A DNA stretch of 55,769 nt from SAR86 cluster bacterium REDSEA-S09_B4. Its GTDB lineage: Bacteria > Pseudomonadota > Gammaproteobacteria > Magnimaribacterales > Magnimaribacteraceae. The notes under the pieces were generated by a model. It saw only the letters and a list, made by a program, of their open reading frames with translations. It was not told the origin of the DNA and made no database searches. Positions 19,004 through 28,513 of the stretch are shown piece by piece; positions within the stretch are counted from its first letter, which is position 1, and every line of letters starts with the position of its first letter. The stretch spans positions 1 through 55,769 of the forward strand of contig LUQU01000048.1 in NCBI GenBank assembly GCA_001628005.1. The letters are read 5' to 3'. Both the position numbers and the translations under genes were made by a program.

Positions 19004-21969
19004 ACAATCTTTTTATCTAGATTTAATCCTTCATAAATTTTCTTAATATTATCTTTAAAGTCTACTCCTTTTTTTAAGACCTTGTCTTTAGTTGAATCTA
19101 AAAAATTAATTTCAATATTTTCTTTCTTAATTTTGATTTTATTAATATTCTTTTCGTTAGCTATAAGTGTTAATTCTGACTCAATAAATAATGCCTTTAG
19201 TTCTTTAGGGAACAAACCAAATCTATTTATCATTTCTATTTGAATATCTCTAAGTTCTTCTAAAGAGATGGCAGAAGAAATTCTGTTGTACATTATTAGT
19301 CTTTGACTTATATCAGGAAGGTAGTCTTCAGGAATATATGTAGATGTATTTAAGTTAACCTCTATGTCTTTTTCAAGTATGAATGATTCTATTTCTCCTT
19401 TCTGTATTTGATTAGTTGCTCTATTAACCAATCTTAAATATAAATCTATCCCAATGGATTCCATTATCCCGCTTTGATTCTCTCCTAGTATTTCTCCTGC
19501 CCCTCTAGCTTCAAGATCTTTTAAAGATAATAAAAACCCTGCTGATAATGAATCAGAGTCTTTCAAGGCTTTTAATCTTTTATCAGCTTTCTTTCTTTTT
19601 AATATTCGGTTAGATTTAAGAAAATAAGCGTAGGCTTGTTTTCTTCCTCTTCCTACTCTTCCTCTTAGTTGATGTAACTGTGACAAACCTAATCTGTCAG
19701 CTTCTTCAACTATCAGTGTATTTGCGTTAGGAATATCTAATCCGCTTTCTATAATTGTTGAGCAAACCAATATATTTATTTGCCCATTTTGAAAAAGTAA
19801 CATTTTTTGTTCAATTTCTGAACCTTTTAGCTGCCCATGAATAAAGTCTACATTATGAGAAGGAAATAACTTTTCTATTCTTGTTTTTCTATCTTCTATA
19901 AGACGCAAATCATTACATAAGTAATAGACTTGTCCGTTTCTAAGGAGTTCTCTTTGAATACTCTCCTTTATAAGATGTTCGTTAAATGGATAAATGAAGG
20001 TTCTTACAGATAACCTATTTTCAGGAGCTGTAGCAATAATTGATAAGTCTTTTAACTCAGCCAAAGCAAAATTTAATGATCTTGGAATAGGGGTAGCCGA
20101 TAAATAGAGGATATTTACATCTTCTTTTAATTTCTTTATTTTTTCTTTTTGCCTAACACCAAATCTATGTTCTTCATCAATTATGAGTAAACCTAAATCT
20201 TGAAATTCTATTGATCCTTGTAGTAATGCATGCGTACCTATAATTATGTCAATATGACCATCCTTTAATTGAGAAAGAATTTCTTTTCTTTTCCTTACAG
20301 TAATATCTCTACTAAGTTTCTGAATATTTATAGGAGAATGAGAAAATCTTTTAATAAAACTTTCGTAATGCTGTTGAGCCAAAACTGTTGTTGGCACCAA
20401 TATACATGTCTGAGAGTTATTAAAGGCGGAAATGAAAGATGCTCTCATGGCTACTTCTGTTTTTCCAAAACCTACCTCGCCACAAACTAACCTATCCATT
20501 GGTATAGAGTCTTGAAGATCCTTCTCAATTTCTAAAATAGTATTTTTTTGATCTTGAGTTTCTATGAACTGGAATTCTCTACAAAATTCAACATATTCGT
20601 TCTTTGGGATTTGGTATTTTTTTCCCTTTCTTGAATTTCTTTTTGCTTGTGTTTTTAAAAGTTCAGCAGCAGTATCGAACGTCTTTTTAATGGCTAATGT
20701 TTTTTTTCTTTCCCATTTCTTTGAACCTAGTTCATCTATGTTAATTTCCTCAGGTCCAAAATATTTAGAGACTAAGTGCATGGATTCAATTGGAACGAAG
20801 ACTTTACTATTATTTCTATATTCAATTTCTAAACATTCATTACTTGTATTATTAGTTTTAATATTTTTTAAGCCTTTAAAAATTCCTATCCCATGGAACA
20901 AATGAACTACACGATCATCAATTGCAGGTATTTGATGGTTATATTCTTTTTTGGGTTGAAAAGATTTGATCTTGGATTTGATAGTTTTCTTGGAATTAAA
21001 TTTTTTAAAGGAAATGTTTGTTACTTCTCGGTCTTTTAAAAAATCTTTAAACTCATTTTTAGTTAAAAATAATTCACTAGGTTTAACTAAGGGTCTTGTT
21101 ATGTCGTATCTGTATTCCTCATACCTTTCATTGATTAATAATTCATAATTTTTTATCTCTTTTAAGACGTTTTTATCTAAAAAAACAGCATCGAATTTAT
21201 CTAAGTAGTTAATAACGCTTGTTTTTCCATGAAAAAATAATGGTAGGTAGATTTCAGAACCTTCTTCAGCTCTACCTTTTGCTATAGATTTAAAGATATC
21301 GCTATCTTCTTCAAAAGTATCAAAATAATTTCTCCAATTTTTTTTAAATATATTTATACCCTTTTGGTTTAGAGCATATTCGTATGGAGGAATAGCAGAG
21401 AAAGAATTTATTTTTTGTGTTGTAATTTGAGAAGTTGGATCAAAAGTCCTTAGAGATTCAATTTTAGACTCACTGATTTCAATTCTTATGGGTTCATCAT
21501 ATCCAGTTGCGTAGATATCTATTATTGATCCCCTAATAGCGAACTCACCAACTTCTTTTACTATATCTTTTCTTTCATAACCTGAGTTTTGAAGCCCGGA
21601 AATAAGGTTTTTTCTATCTATGTCTTTATTTGCTTCTAGTAACTCAAAAGGTAATAAGTGAGTTTTATCCGGGCAAGGACTCACCAAAGCTTGTATTGAA
21701 ATGATCAAGATATTTATTTCATCTGCAAGTAATCTTGAAAGAGCTTGCATCCTAAGATTCTTAATATGTTTTGAAGGAGAAAAAAAGTCATATGGTAGTG
21801 TTTCGGTGTGAGGGAAAAGACTAACTTTTTGATCTCTCTTTACCAATTCTTGGTAAGTTAATTCAGCTAATAAGGGGTTCGAAGTTATGATAACTTTTTG
21901 ATCTTTTTGATTAGCCAAGGAGAACAATTGCTCTTGAAAATTATTATTTCTATTATTCTTAGTTACCAT
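19000..21969 (-). CDS. mfd: Transcription-repair coupling factor Mfd, shortened N-terminal half
   Basis: Mfd removes stalled RNA polymerase from damaged DNA and recruits UvrA. The UvrB-like damage-recognition region covers about 1-290. The RNA polymerase-interacting domain starts near 347 (AIDDRVVHLFHGIGIFKG). The translocase has CGEVGFGKTEVAMRA at 496-510 (Walker A), LIIDEEHRFGV at 595-605 and ESGLDIPNANTLIVEEADR near 741. The autoinhibitory D7 region follows from about 860. At 989 residues it is about 160 shorter than E. coli Mfd. Most of the loss sits between the UvrB-like part and the polymerase domain, where the D3 domain is replaced by a basic linker of about 25 residues. Confidence 0.95.
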   Translation of the reverse strand: MVTKNNRNNNFQEQLFSLANQKDQKVIITSNPLLAELTYQELVKRDQKVSLFPHTETLPYDFFSPSKHIKNLRMQALSRLLADEINILIISIQALVSPCPDKTHLLPFELLEANKDIDRKNLISGLQNSGYERKDIVKEVGEFAIRGSIIDIYATGYDEPIRIEISESKIESLRTFDPTSQITTQKINSFSAIPPYEYALNQKGINIFKKNWRNYFDTFEEDSDIFKSIAKGRAEEGSEIYLPLFFHGKTSVINYLDKFDAVFLDKNVLKEIKNYELLINERYEEYRYDITRPLVKPSELFLTKNEFKDFLKDREVTNISFKKFNSKKTIKSKIKSFQPKKEYNHQIPAIDDRVVHLFHGIGIFKGLKNIKTNNTSNECLEIEYRNNSKVFVPIESMHLVSKYFGPEEINIDELGSKKWERKKTLAIKKTFDTAAELLKTQAKRNSRKGKKYQIPKNEYVEFCREFQFIETQDQKNTILEIEKDLQDSIPMDRLVCGEVGFGKTEVAMRASFISAFNNSQTCILVPTTVLAQQHYESFIKRFSHSPINIQKLSRDITVRKRKEILSQLKDGHIDIIIGTHALLQGSIEFQDLGLLIIDEEHRFGVRQKEKIKKLKEDVNILYLSATPIPRSLNFALAELKDLSIIATAPENRLSVRTFIYPFNEHLIKESIQRELLRNGQVYYLCNDLRLIEDRKTRIEKLFPSHNVDFIHGQLKGSEIEQKMLLFQNGQINILVCSTIIESGLDIPNANTLIVEEADRLGLSQLHQLRGRVGRGRKQAYAYFLKSNRILKRKKADKRLKALKDSDSLSAGFLLSLKDLEARGAGEILGENQSGIMESIGIDLYLRLVNRATNQIQKGEIESFILEKDIEVNLNTSTYIPEDYLPDISQRLIMYNRISSAISLEELRDIQIEMINRFGLFPKELKALFIESELTLIANEKNINKIKIKKENIEINFLDSTKDKVLKKGVDFKDNIKKIYEGLNLDKKIV

Positions 21970-21987
21970 TATAAAAATGCTTATATA

Positions 21988-22015
21988 TTTAGACCTTTAA
22001 ACGTAAGTGTATAAT
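21988..22015 (+). promoter_or_regulatory. Putative sigma-70 promoter for the acyl-CoA dehydrogenase operon
   Basis: TTTAGA at 21988-21993 and a perfect TATAAT at 22010-22015 are separated by 16 bases in the divergent gap between mfd and the first dehydrogenase, 30 bases before its ATG. The -35 element matches consensus at four of six positions. This is a visual match only. Confidence 0.45.
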
Positions 22016-22044
22016 ACGGCCTTATTTTAGACTGAGTGTAAATT

Positions 22045-23235
22045 ATGGATTTAACATTTTCTAAGGAAGATCTAGATTTTCAAGCAGAAGTAAGAGATTT
22101 TCTGACTTCTGAGTATCCTCTTGGGATAAAAGAGAAACAAGATAAGAGATTACCTTTAGAGAAGGAAGATATTATTTCTTGGCAAAAAATTTTAGCGTCT
22201 AGAGGTTGGTTTGCTATAAATTGGCCAAAGGAACATGGAGGGACAGGCTTAACTCCTACACAAATTTATATTTTACAAAATGAATTAGCTGGAGCTAATA
22301 CACCAGTGCTTATACCCTTTGGAGTTAATATGTGCGGTCCAGTGGTGTATACCTTTGGAACAGAGGAGCAAAAGAAAAAATTTCTTCCCGGAATTCTTAA
22401 TAGTGATACTTGGTGGTGCCAAGGATATTCTGAACCAGGTTCAGGATCGGATCTTGCTTCTTTGCAAACAAAGGCAGAACGTAAGGGAGATGCCTACTTA
22501 GTTAACGGCACTAAGACTTGGACTACTTTAGCGCAACATGCAGATTGGATTTTTTGTTTAGTAAGAACTGAAACTACAGATATCAAGCAAGAAGGCATTA
22601 GTTTTCTTTTAATTGATATGAAATCAAAAGGCGTTGAGGTCAAACCAATAATTACTATAGATGGTGCTCATGAAGTAAATATGGTTTATTTTGATAACGT
22701 TGAAGTTCCTACTACTAATCTCATTGGAGAAGAAGGGCAGGGATGGAATATTGCTAAGTTCCTCTTGATGCATGAAAGAACAGGAATAGCTGGGATAGCT
22801 GCATTAAAAAGAGAATTGAAAAGATTAAAGGAAATATCTTCTGATCTTATAGTAGGAGAGGCTAGTCTCTTAGAGGATACTAATTTTAGAAATAAGATTG
22901 AAGCAGCAGAAATAGAGCTAACAGCAACTGAATTCACTGAACTAAGAACTTTGTCGCAAATATCTTCAGGCGGAGCTCCAGGACCTGAGTCATCAATATT
23001 AAAAATTAAAGGTACAGAACTTCAGCAAAGTATTTCAGAGCTCTTTATAGAAATGCTTGGTTATTATGCACATCCATTTTTAACGGAAGCAGAATTAGGC
23101 TCTAATGCATCCATAGGTCCAGATTATGCTGGTTCAGCAATGCCACATTATTTAAACTTTAGAAAAGTATCAATTTACGGTGGAAGTAATGAGATACAGA
23201 GAAATGTAATTTCAAAAGCAATATTAGGATTGTAA
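22045..23235 (+). CDS. Acyl-CoA dehydrogenase, large-subunit type of a paired enzyme
   Basis: This is an FAD-dependent acyl-CoA dehydrogenase (396 aa) that would form a 2-enoyl-CoA and pass electrons to ETF. Readable motifs are WCQGYSEPGSGSDLASLQT, the KTWTTLAQHADW stretch and the C-terminal VSIYGGSNEIQRNVISKAIL. The YGGSNEIQR form, with Gly in place of the YEGT-type glutamate, is typical of the large subunit in paired enzymes annotated as pimeloyl-CoA dehydrogenase or FadE28/29-like. It is followed after 2 bases by the second dehydrogenase. The substrate cannot be read; pairs like this act on sterol side chains, dicarboxylates or other unusual acyl-CoAs. Confidence 0.88.
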   Translation: MDLTFSKEDLDFQAEVRDFLTSEYPLGIKEKQDKRLPLEKEDIISWQKILASRGWFAINWPKEHGGTGLTPTQIYILQNELAGANTPVLIPFGVNMCGPVVYTFGTEEQKKKFLPGILNSDTWWCQGYSEPGSGSDLASLQTKAERKGDAYLVNGTKTWTTLAQHADWIFCLVRTETTDIKQEGISFLLIDMKSKGVEVKPIITIDGAHEVNMVYFDNVEVPTTNLIGEEGQGWNIAKFLLMHERTGIAGIAALKRELKRLKEISSDLIVGEASLLEDTNFRNKIEAAEIELTATEFTELRTLSQISSGGAPGPESSILKIKGTELQQSISELFIEMLGYYAHPFLTEAELGSNASIGPDYAGSAMPHYLNFRKVSIYGGSNEIQRNVISKAILGL

Positions 23236-23237
23236 AT

Positions 23238-24365
23238 ATGGATTTTAATTTTAACGAAGAACAAACGCTAATTCAGGGACAAGTTGCTCAATTTATACAA
23301 AGGGATTATGAATGGGAAAAGAGACAAAATCTTGTTTCTTCAGATCTTGGTTTCAGCGAAGACAACTGGAAGACTTTTGCTGAACTGGGTTGGTTAGGTA
23401 TATCTTTAAGTGAAGAATCAGGTGGATTTGGTGGAACAGCACTTGAATCAATGATCATTATGGAAGAGTTTGGTAAAGGTCTTGTAGTAGAGCCTTTTTT
23501 AGAAACTATAATTTTGTGCTCAGGTTTAATAGATTCATGTGGAACAGAAGACCAAAAAAGCGAAATATTAGATCAAGTAATAGCTGGTGACATGCATTTA
23601 GCCTTAGGGTTTACCGAACCTCAAAGTAGATTTAATTTAGCAGATGTTACAACTGAAGCTAAATTACAAGATGGAAGCTATATAGTAAATGGATTTAAGT
23701 CAGTTGTAATGAATGGACCCAATGCTAATAAATTAATTATTTCTACTAGAACAACTGGTAATCAGGCTGAAAAGGATGGAATAACTTTATTAGTTATTGA
23801 TGCTAATCAAGAAGGTGTTTCATTAAGAAACTATCCAACAGTAGATGGGAGAAGGGCATCAGAGTTAACACTAGAGAATGTTAAAATTCCCTCAAGTTGC
23901 CTTTTAGGTAGTGAAGATCAGGGTTTCCAATTATTAGAAGGTGCAATTGATAATGCTACTTTAGCTATTTGTGCGGAAGCCGTTGGCGCAATGGAGGTGC
24001 TGTATAAGACAACTGTGGAATATACTAAGACCCGGGAACAATTTGGTCAGCCCATAGGAAAGTTTCAAGTACTACAACATCGAATGGTAGATATGTTTAT
24101 GGAATATGAACAAAGTAAATCTCTATTGTATATGGCTACCATTAAGAATGTTGAAGGGTCTCAAGACGCAAAGAAATCAATTTCTGGTTTAAAGTATCAA
24201 GTAGGTAAGGCAGCAAAATTTATTGGCCAACAGTCAGTCCAACTTCACGGCGGAATGGGTGTAACAGATGAACTAAATGTAGGTCATTTTTTTAAAAGAT
24301 TAACAACAATAATTTCAATATTTGGAAATACTGATTATCATTTAAAAAGATACTCACAACTATAA
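23238..24365 (+). CDS. Acyl-CoA dehydrogenase, small-subunit type of a paired enzyme
   Basis: This second dehydrogenase (375 aa) starts 2 bases after the first. It keeps the fold (LGFTEPQSRFNLAD, then TREQFGQPIGKFQVLQHRMVDM and QLHGGMGVTDE). It ends with FGNTDYHLKRY instead of the usual xGTxEIQ loop, as in PimD-like small subunits. I infer an alpha2-beta2 heterotetramer with its neighbour, by analogy with the mycobacterial FadE28-FadE29 type. It lies in one transcript with the upstream gene and 9 bases before the GAPDH gene. Confidence 0.87.
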   Translation: MDFNFNEEQTLIQGQVAQFIQRDYEWEKRQNLVSSDLGFSEDNWKTFAELGWLGISLSEESGGFGGTALESMIIMEEFGKGLVVEPFLETIILCSGLIDSCGTEDQKSEILDQVIAGDMHLALGFTEPQSRFNLADVTTEAKLQDGSYIVNGFKSVVMNGPNANKLIISTRTTGNQAEKDGITLLVIDANQEGVSLRNYPTVDGRRASELTLENVKIPSSCLLGSEDQGFQLLEGAIDNATLAICAEAVGAMEVLYKTTVEYTKTREQFGQPIGKFQVLQHRMVDMFMEYEQSKSLLYMATIKNVEGSQDAKKSISGLKYQVGKAAKFIGQQSVQLHGGMGVTDELNVGHFFKRLTTIISIFGNTDYHLKRYSQL

Positions 24366-24374
24366 CTAAGAAAC

Positions 24375-25850
24375 ATGGCTTCTGATCAACCAGATAAGAG
24401 AAAAAGATCAAATCTTCCGCTAGATACTTTTGGTGATTTTCAGTACCGACAAGCATTAGCAGAAGAAATGCTTCCTATGATAGGTCGTTTGTATAGAAAT
24501 AATGTTCATCTGATGCTCTACGGGAAACTTCTAGTTAACCTTTCAGTTTCTGAGATTATGCAAGCTCACAGGTTTGTCAGAGAGGCAGAAAATAATGAAT
24601 TAAGTGAATTTGAAACTTACCAAGTTATAACTTCTTTGATTTCTTTAGAACTAGGACCGTCAGAAGTAGATATTGGAATCATAGCTGCTGCTTATTTATT
24701 TGACGATAAGAAGATGGCAATGGAAGAATTTGTAATCAACTCTGTAAAAGATTTAGTAGGAAAAAAGGGCTCAGTTTTAGAAGATGCCCAGGATGTTGTT
24801 TTATTTGGTTTTGGAAGGATTGGAAGATTATTAGCTAGACTTTTAGTTGAAGATTCTGGAGGAGGTGACAACTTAAGGTTAAGAGCCATTGTGGTTAGAA
24901 AATCTGGTAAAGGTGATTTAATAAAAAGAGCTAATTTATTAAGAACTGATTCAGTACATGGTCCTTTTAAAGGAACCATTAGAGTAGAAGAAAATAATGA
25001 GCAATTAATAATTAATGGAAGTGAAGTAAAAATAATTTATGCAGATAAACCAGACTCTATTGATTATTCCAGCTACGGAATTAAAAAGGCTTTATTGATA
25101 GATAATACTGGTGTTTGGAGAGACAAGAAGGGCTTAGAGAGTCATTTAAAGAGCAAAGGAATTAATAAGGTTCTGTTAACAGCACCAGTTAAAGGCAAGT
25201 TAAAAAACATCGTTCATGGCATAAATAATGAAATAGTGGGTTCAAAGGATAATATCTTAGGTGCTGCCTCATGCACAACAAATGCCATAGTCCCAGTCCT
25301 TAAAGTTTTAAATGATGAATTTGAAATCATTTCTGGGCATATCGAAACTGTACATGCTTATACCAACGATCAAAATTTGATAGATAATTTTCATGAAAAA
25401 TCTAGAAGGGGGAGAAGTGCTGCACTGAATCTAGTGATCACTGAGACAGGAGCAGGTAAGGCAGTAGGCCAGATATTACCTGAGCTTGAAGGAAAATTAA
25501 CTGCTAATGCAATAAGAGTTCCTACTCCTAATGTTTCTTTAGCCATTATGAAACTTAACTTAAAAAAATCGATGGATGCTACTGAATTAAATAATTTCTT
25601 AAGACAAATAGCTTTCCACTCTAAATATAAAGACCAAATAGACTTTACTAATTCAAGTGAAATCGTTTCATCTGACTTGGTAGGAAATAGATATGCTGGA
25701 ATTATTGACTCAGCGGCTACTATCTGTAACGAAAATCATGCAATACTTTATGTTTGGTATGACAATGAATTTGGTTATACAGTTCAGTTACTTGGTTTAG
25801 CTAAAGAAATGGTCGGACTAACCTATAAAAGGTACCCAGAATATCAATAA
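24375..25850 (+). CDS. gap: Glyceraldehyde-3-phosphate dehydrogenase with N-terminal extension
   Basis: This GAPDH has 491 residues, about 150 more than the classical enzyme. The extension (1 to about 138) contains EEMLPMIGRLYRNN and AHRFVREAENNELS, as in the long GAPDH found beside mfd and nqr in Pseudomonas. The enzyme core follows: NAD-binding GFGRIGR at 145-151, the catalytic cysteine in ASCTTN (Cys300), HAYTNDQNLIDN and the C-terminal WYDNEFGY. It interconverts glyceraldehyde-3-phosphate and 1,3-bisphosphoglycerate. In this context a gluconeogenic role alongside fatty-acid use is plausible, but that is inference. The function of the extension is unknown to me. Confidence 0.93.
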   Translation: MASDQPDKRKRSNLPLDTFGDFQYRQALAEEMLPMIGRLYRNNVHLMLYGKLLVNLSVSEIMQAHRFVREAENNELSEFETYQVITSLISLELGPSEVDIGIIAAAYLFDDKKMAMEEFVINSVKDLVGKKGSVLEDAQDVVLFGFGRIGRLLARLLVEDSGGGDNLRLRAIVVRKSGKGDLIKRANLLRTDSVHGPFKGTIRVEENNEQLIINGSEVKIIYADKPDSIDYSSYGIKKALLIDNTGVWRDKKGLESHLKSKGINKVLLTAPVKGKLKNIVHGINNEIVGSKDNILGAASCTTNAIVPVLKVLNDEFEIISGHIETVHAYTNDQNLIDNFHEKSRRGRSAALNLVITETGAGKAVGQILPELEGKLTANAIRVPTPNVSLAIMKLNLKKSMDATELNNFLRQIAFHSKYKDQIDFTNSSEIVSSDLVGNRYAGIIDSAATICNENHAILYVWYDNEFGYTVQLLGLAKEMVGLTYKRYPEYQ

Positions 25851-25879
25851 TCTAACTAGTAAATAAATCTCTTCAACAC

Positions 25880-25885
25880 TATAAT
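25880..25885 (+). promoter_or_regulatory. Putative -10 element for the nqr operon
   Basis: A perfect TATAAT lies in the 92-base gap between the GAPDH gene and nqrA, 58 bases before the nqrA ATG. No good -35 match is seen at the usual spacing. A strong GAGAGGGG ribosome-binding sequence directly precedes nqrA. Confidence 0.3.
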
Positions 25886-25942
25886 ACGCGCGAATTTTAC
25901 TGCTCCTTAAATACTTAATTCACCTCAAAAAAAAGAGAGGGG

Positions 25943-27295
25943 ATGAAAAAAATAAGAAACGGTTTAGATATTCCTATCTCTGGTTCTCCTGAACACAAGA
26001 TCACTGACTTCAAAAAACCAAGATCTGTAGCACTTCTAGGTGCTGATTACCATGGCTTAAAACCTTCCTTGCTTGTTAAAGAAGGGGACCATGTAAAGAT
26101 TGGGCAACCTTTATTTGAAGATAAAAAGAACAAAGGAGTTCTATTTACTTCTCCGGGTGGGGGAGTAATAGAGTCTGTGAATAGAGGAGATAAAAGAGCC
26201 TTACAGTCTGTCGTTATAGAAATAGATGAAAGTGAAGAAGAAGAATCTTTCATTGATATCAAAACTATAGATTTATCTAATCATGATAACTCTTCAATAA
26301 GAGAAAATTTAATTAAATCTGGCTTGTGGACATCTTTTAGAACAAGACCTTTTAGCAAAATACCTAAAATAGATTCTAATCCTAAATCTATATTCATTAA
26401 TTGTATGGATACAAATCCTCTAGCGATGGATCCAGAGATAATTATTAATAATAATGCTGATTCTTTTAAGTTAGGTTTAAGGGCTATAAAGCTCTTATCT
26501 AACTGTCCTGTACATGTCTGTGTAAAAAATAAAACAAATTTAGACTTTGAGTTAGAGGAAAATATTTATAGGCATGGTTTTGATGGGCCACATCCCTCTG
26601 GTTTAACAGGAACCCATATGCATTTTATTTCTCCTGCGAGCTTAAATAACATTAACTGGTCAATTGGCTATTCAGACGTAATTTCTATAGGCACTTTTTT
26701 TAAAGAAGGAAAAATACCCACAACTAAACACATATGCTTTTCAGGTCCCAAAATAGAAAACCCAAGAATTATTTCAACACGAATAGGAGCTTGTATTGAT
26801 GAGATCTGCGCTGGCGAATTGAGTCATTCAGAGAACCGAGTTGTAAGTGGATCTCTAATTAATGGAAGGGAGTCAATAGGACCTTATGCTTATCTTGGCA
26901 GATACCATAATCAAATCTGTGCAATAGAAGAACCAAATTCTTCTGATAGAGAATTATTTGACTGGGCTTTGTTGGGAACAAAAAGATATTCAAAGTTAGG
27001 AATTTTTATCTCTTCACTATTTAAAAATAAAAAATTTGATATTAAAGCAAGGATGTATGGACCAGATAGAGCAATTCTTCCTGTGGGTGTTTATGAAGAA
27101 GTTTTCCCTTTAAATTTACTTATATCTTTATTGCTAAGAGAGTTAGCAGTTGGAGATACTGAGCAGTTGCAATCTTTAGGTGTGTTGGAATTAGATGAAG
27201 AAGATTTAGCTCTTTGTAGTTTTGTTTGTCCATCTAAGTATGATTTTGGATATTTACTTAGAGAACGACTAACCACAATAGAGGTTGAGGGCTAA
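25943..27295 (+). CDS. nqrA: Na+-translocating NADH:quinone reductase subunit A
   Basis: NqrA is the large cytoplasmic subunit of the sodium-pumping NADH dehydrogenase. It is 450 aa, typical. The family's LDIPISGSPEH opening, SVALLGADYHGLKPSLLVKEGD and LFTSPGGGVI biotinyl-like segments, the IGPYAYLGRYHNQICAI stretch and the C-terminal LCSFVCPSKYDFG are present. It opens an eight-gene cluster nqrABCDEF-apbE-nqrM with almost no spacers. The GAGAGGGG sequence just before the ATG is a strong start signal. Confidence 0.96.
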   Translation: MKKIRNGLDIPISGSPEHKITDFKKPRSVALLGADYHGLKPSLLVKEGDHVKIGQPLFEDKKNKGVLFTSPGGGVIESVNRGDKRALQSVVIEIDESEEEESFIDIKTIDLSNHDNSSIRENLIKSGLWTSFRTRPFSKIPKIDSNPKSIFINCMDTNPLAMDPEIIINNNADSFKLGLRAIKLLSNCPVHVCVKNKTNLDFELEENIYRHGFDGPHPSGLTGTHMHFISPASLNNINWSIGYSDVISIGTFFKEGKIPTTKHICFSGPKIENPRIISTRIGACIDEICAGELSHSENRVVSGSLINGRESIGPYAYLGRYHNQICAIEEPNSSDRELFDWALLGTKRYSKLGIFISSLFKNKKFDIKARMYGPDRAILPVGVYEEVFPLNLLISLLLRELAVGDTEQLQSLGVLELDEEDLALCSFVCPSKYDFGYLLRERLTTIEVEG

Positions 27296-27298
27296 ATT

Positions 27299-28513
27299 AT
27301 GGATAGACTAAGAAAAGTCTTTGATGATTTAAAACCTAAATTCTCTACAGGTGGAAAATATGAAAATTGGTGGACAATCTTTGATGTTATAGAAAACTTT
27401 TTCTATTCATCTAGCAGAAGAACATTTGGATTATTACATATAAGAGATGCTTCAGATGTTCAGAGAATTATGGTTACCGTTATGGCTGCTACCATACCTG
27501 CTGCAGTTTATGGAATGTATAACATTGGTTTCCAGGCTCTGTCCGGCGCTTCAGGCGGAGGAGGTGAGTTTACCAATGACTGGCATTTCATATTTATTAA
27601 TTTACTTTGCGGTTACGACCCAAATAGTTTTTTTGATTGTTTATGGTTCGGCGCATGTTATTTCATTCCTATCTATGCTGTTACCTTTGTAGTTGGTATA
27701 GGTTGGGAGATGGTCTTTGCAAAGATTAGAAATCATGAAATTAGTGAAGGGGCTTTTGTAACTACAATTCTATTCGCTCTTTGTTGTCCTCCAGATGTAC
27801 CTCTTTGGCAGGTAGCAATGGGTATAAGTTTTGGTATCGTCATAGGCAAGGAAATATTTGGAGGAACAGGTAAAAACTTTTTAAATCCTGCATTAACAGG
27901 AAGGGTATTCCTTTATTTTGCATATCCTACTTATTGGTCAGGAGACTCAGTATGGACAGCATTAGACGGTTATAGTTCTCCTACAATATTAGGCATAGGA
28001 GCCGAAGAAGGACTTAGCGGCATCCAGACTAACTATTCCTGGTTTGAAGCTTTTATTGGTAGCATTCCAGGATCTGCTGGAGAAACTTCAGCTTTATTTA
28101 TTTTTCTAGGACTCCTCATGCTTCTGTGGACAAGAGTTGCTTCTTGGAGAATTGTTTTAGGAGTGCTCTTTGGTACTTTAATAACTTCTCTACTATTTAA
28201 TGTAATAGGATCAGAAACTAATCCTATGTTTAACCTGACTTTTATTTGGCACATAGTAGTTGGAGGCTATGCCTTTGGCCTTGCCTTTATGGCAGTAGAA
28301 CCAGTAACAGGTTCTCATACCAATGCTGGGAGATGGATATATGGCGTTCTTATAGGCATTATGGTCGTACTTATAAGAGTTATAAACCCAGCTTTTCCAG
28401 AAGGAATGATGTTAGCTATTTTATTCGCTAATCTTTTCTCACCGCTCATAGATCACTACGTAAAAGAATCTAACATTAAAAGAAGATTAAAAATTCAAGC
28501 AAGCTATGAATAA
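27299..28513 (+). CDS. nqrB: Na+-translocating NADH:quinone reductase subunit B
   Basis: NqrB is a membrane subunit with about ten helices; it carries covalent FMN, riboflavin and the quinone site in characterised enzymes. At 404 residues it is the usual length, with FGGTGKNFLNPALTGRVFLYF and PVTGSHTNAGRWIYG. The flavin attachment site normally reads like DGxSGAT; here residues 223-229 are DGYSSPT. The threonine is kept (Thr229) but Gly-Ala is replaced by Ser-Pro. That is unusual for an ApbE target, while NqrC keeps the canonical motif. It overlaps nqrC by 8 bases. Confidence 0.95.
   Translation: MDRLRKVFDDLKPKFSTGGKYENWWTIFDVIENFFYSSSRRTFGLLHIRDASDVQRIMVTVMAATIPAAVYGMYNIGFQALSGASGGGGEFTNDWHFIFINLLCGYDPNSFFDCLWFGACYFIPIYAVTFVVGIGWEMVFAKIRNHEISEGAFVTTILFALCCPPDVPLWQVAMGISFGIVIGKEIFGGTGKNFLNPALTGRVFLYFAYPTYWSGDSVWTALDGYSSPTILGIGAEEGLSGIQTNYSWFEAFIGSIPGSAGETSALFIFLGLLMLLWTRVASWRIVLGVLFGTLITSLLFNVIGSETNPMFNLTFIWHIVVGGYAFGLAFMAVEPVTGSHTNAGRWIYGVLIGIMVVLIRVINPAFPEGMMLAILFANLFSPLIDHYVKESNIKRRLKIQASYE

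Noticed and set aside
20269-21148. Several + strand frames opposite mfd (60-113 residues)
   Set aside because: They lie inside the intact mfd gene and have the hydrophobic, cysteine/phenylalanine-rich composition of antisense AT-rich DNA.
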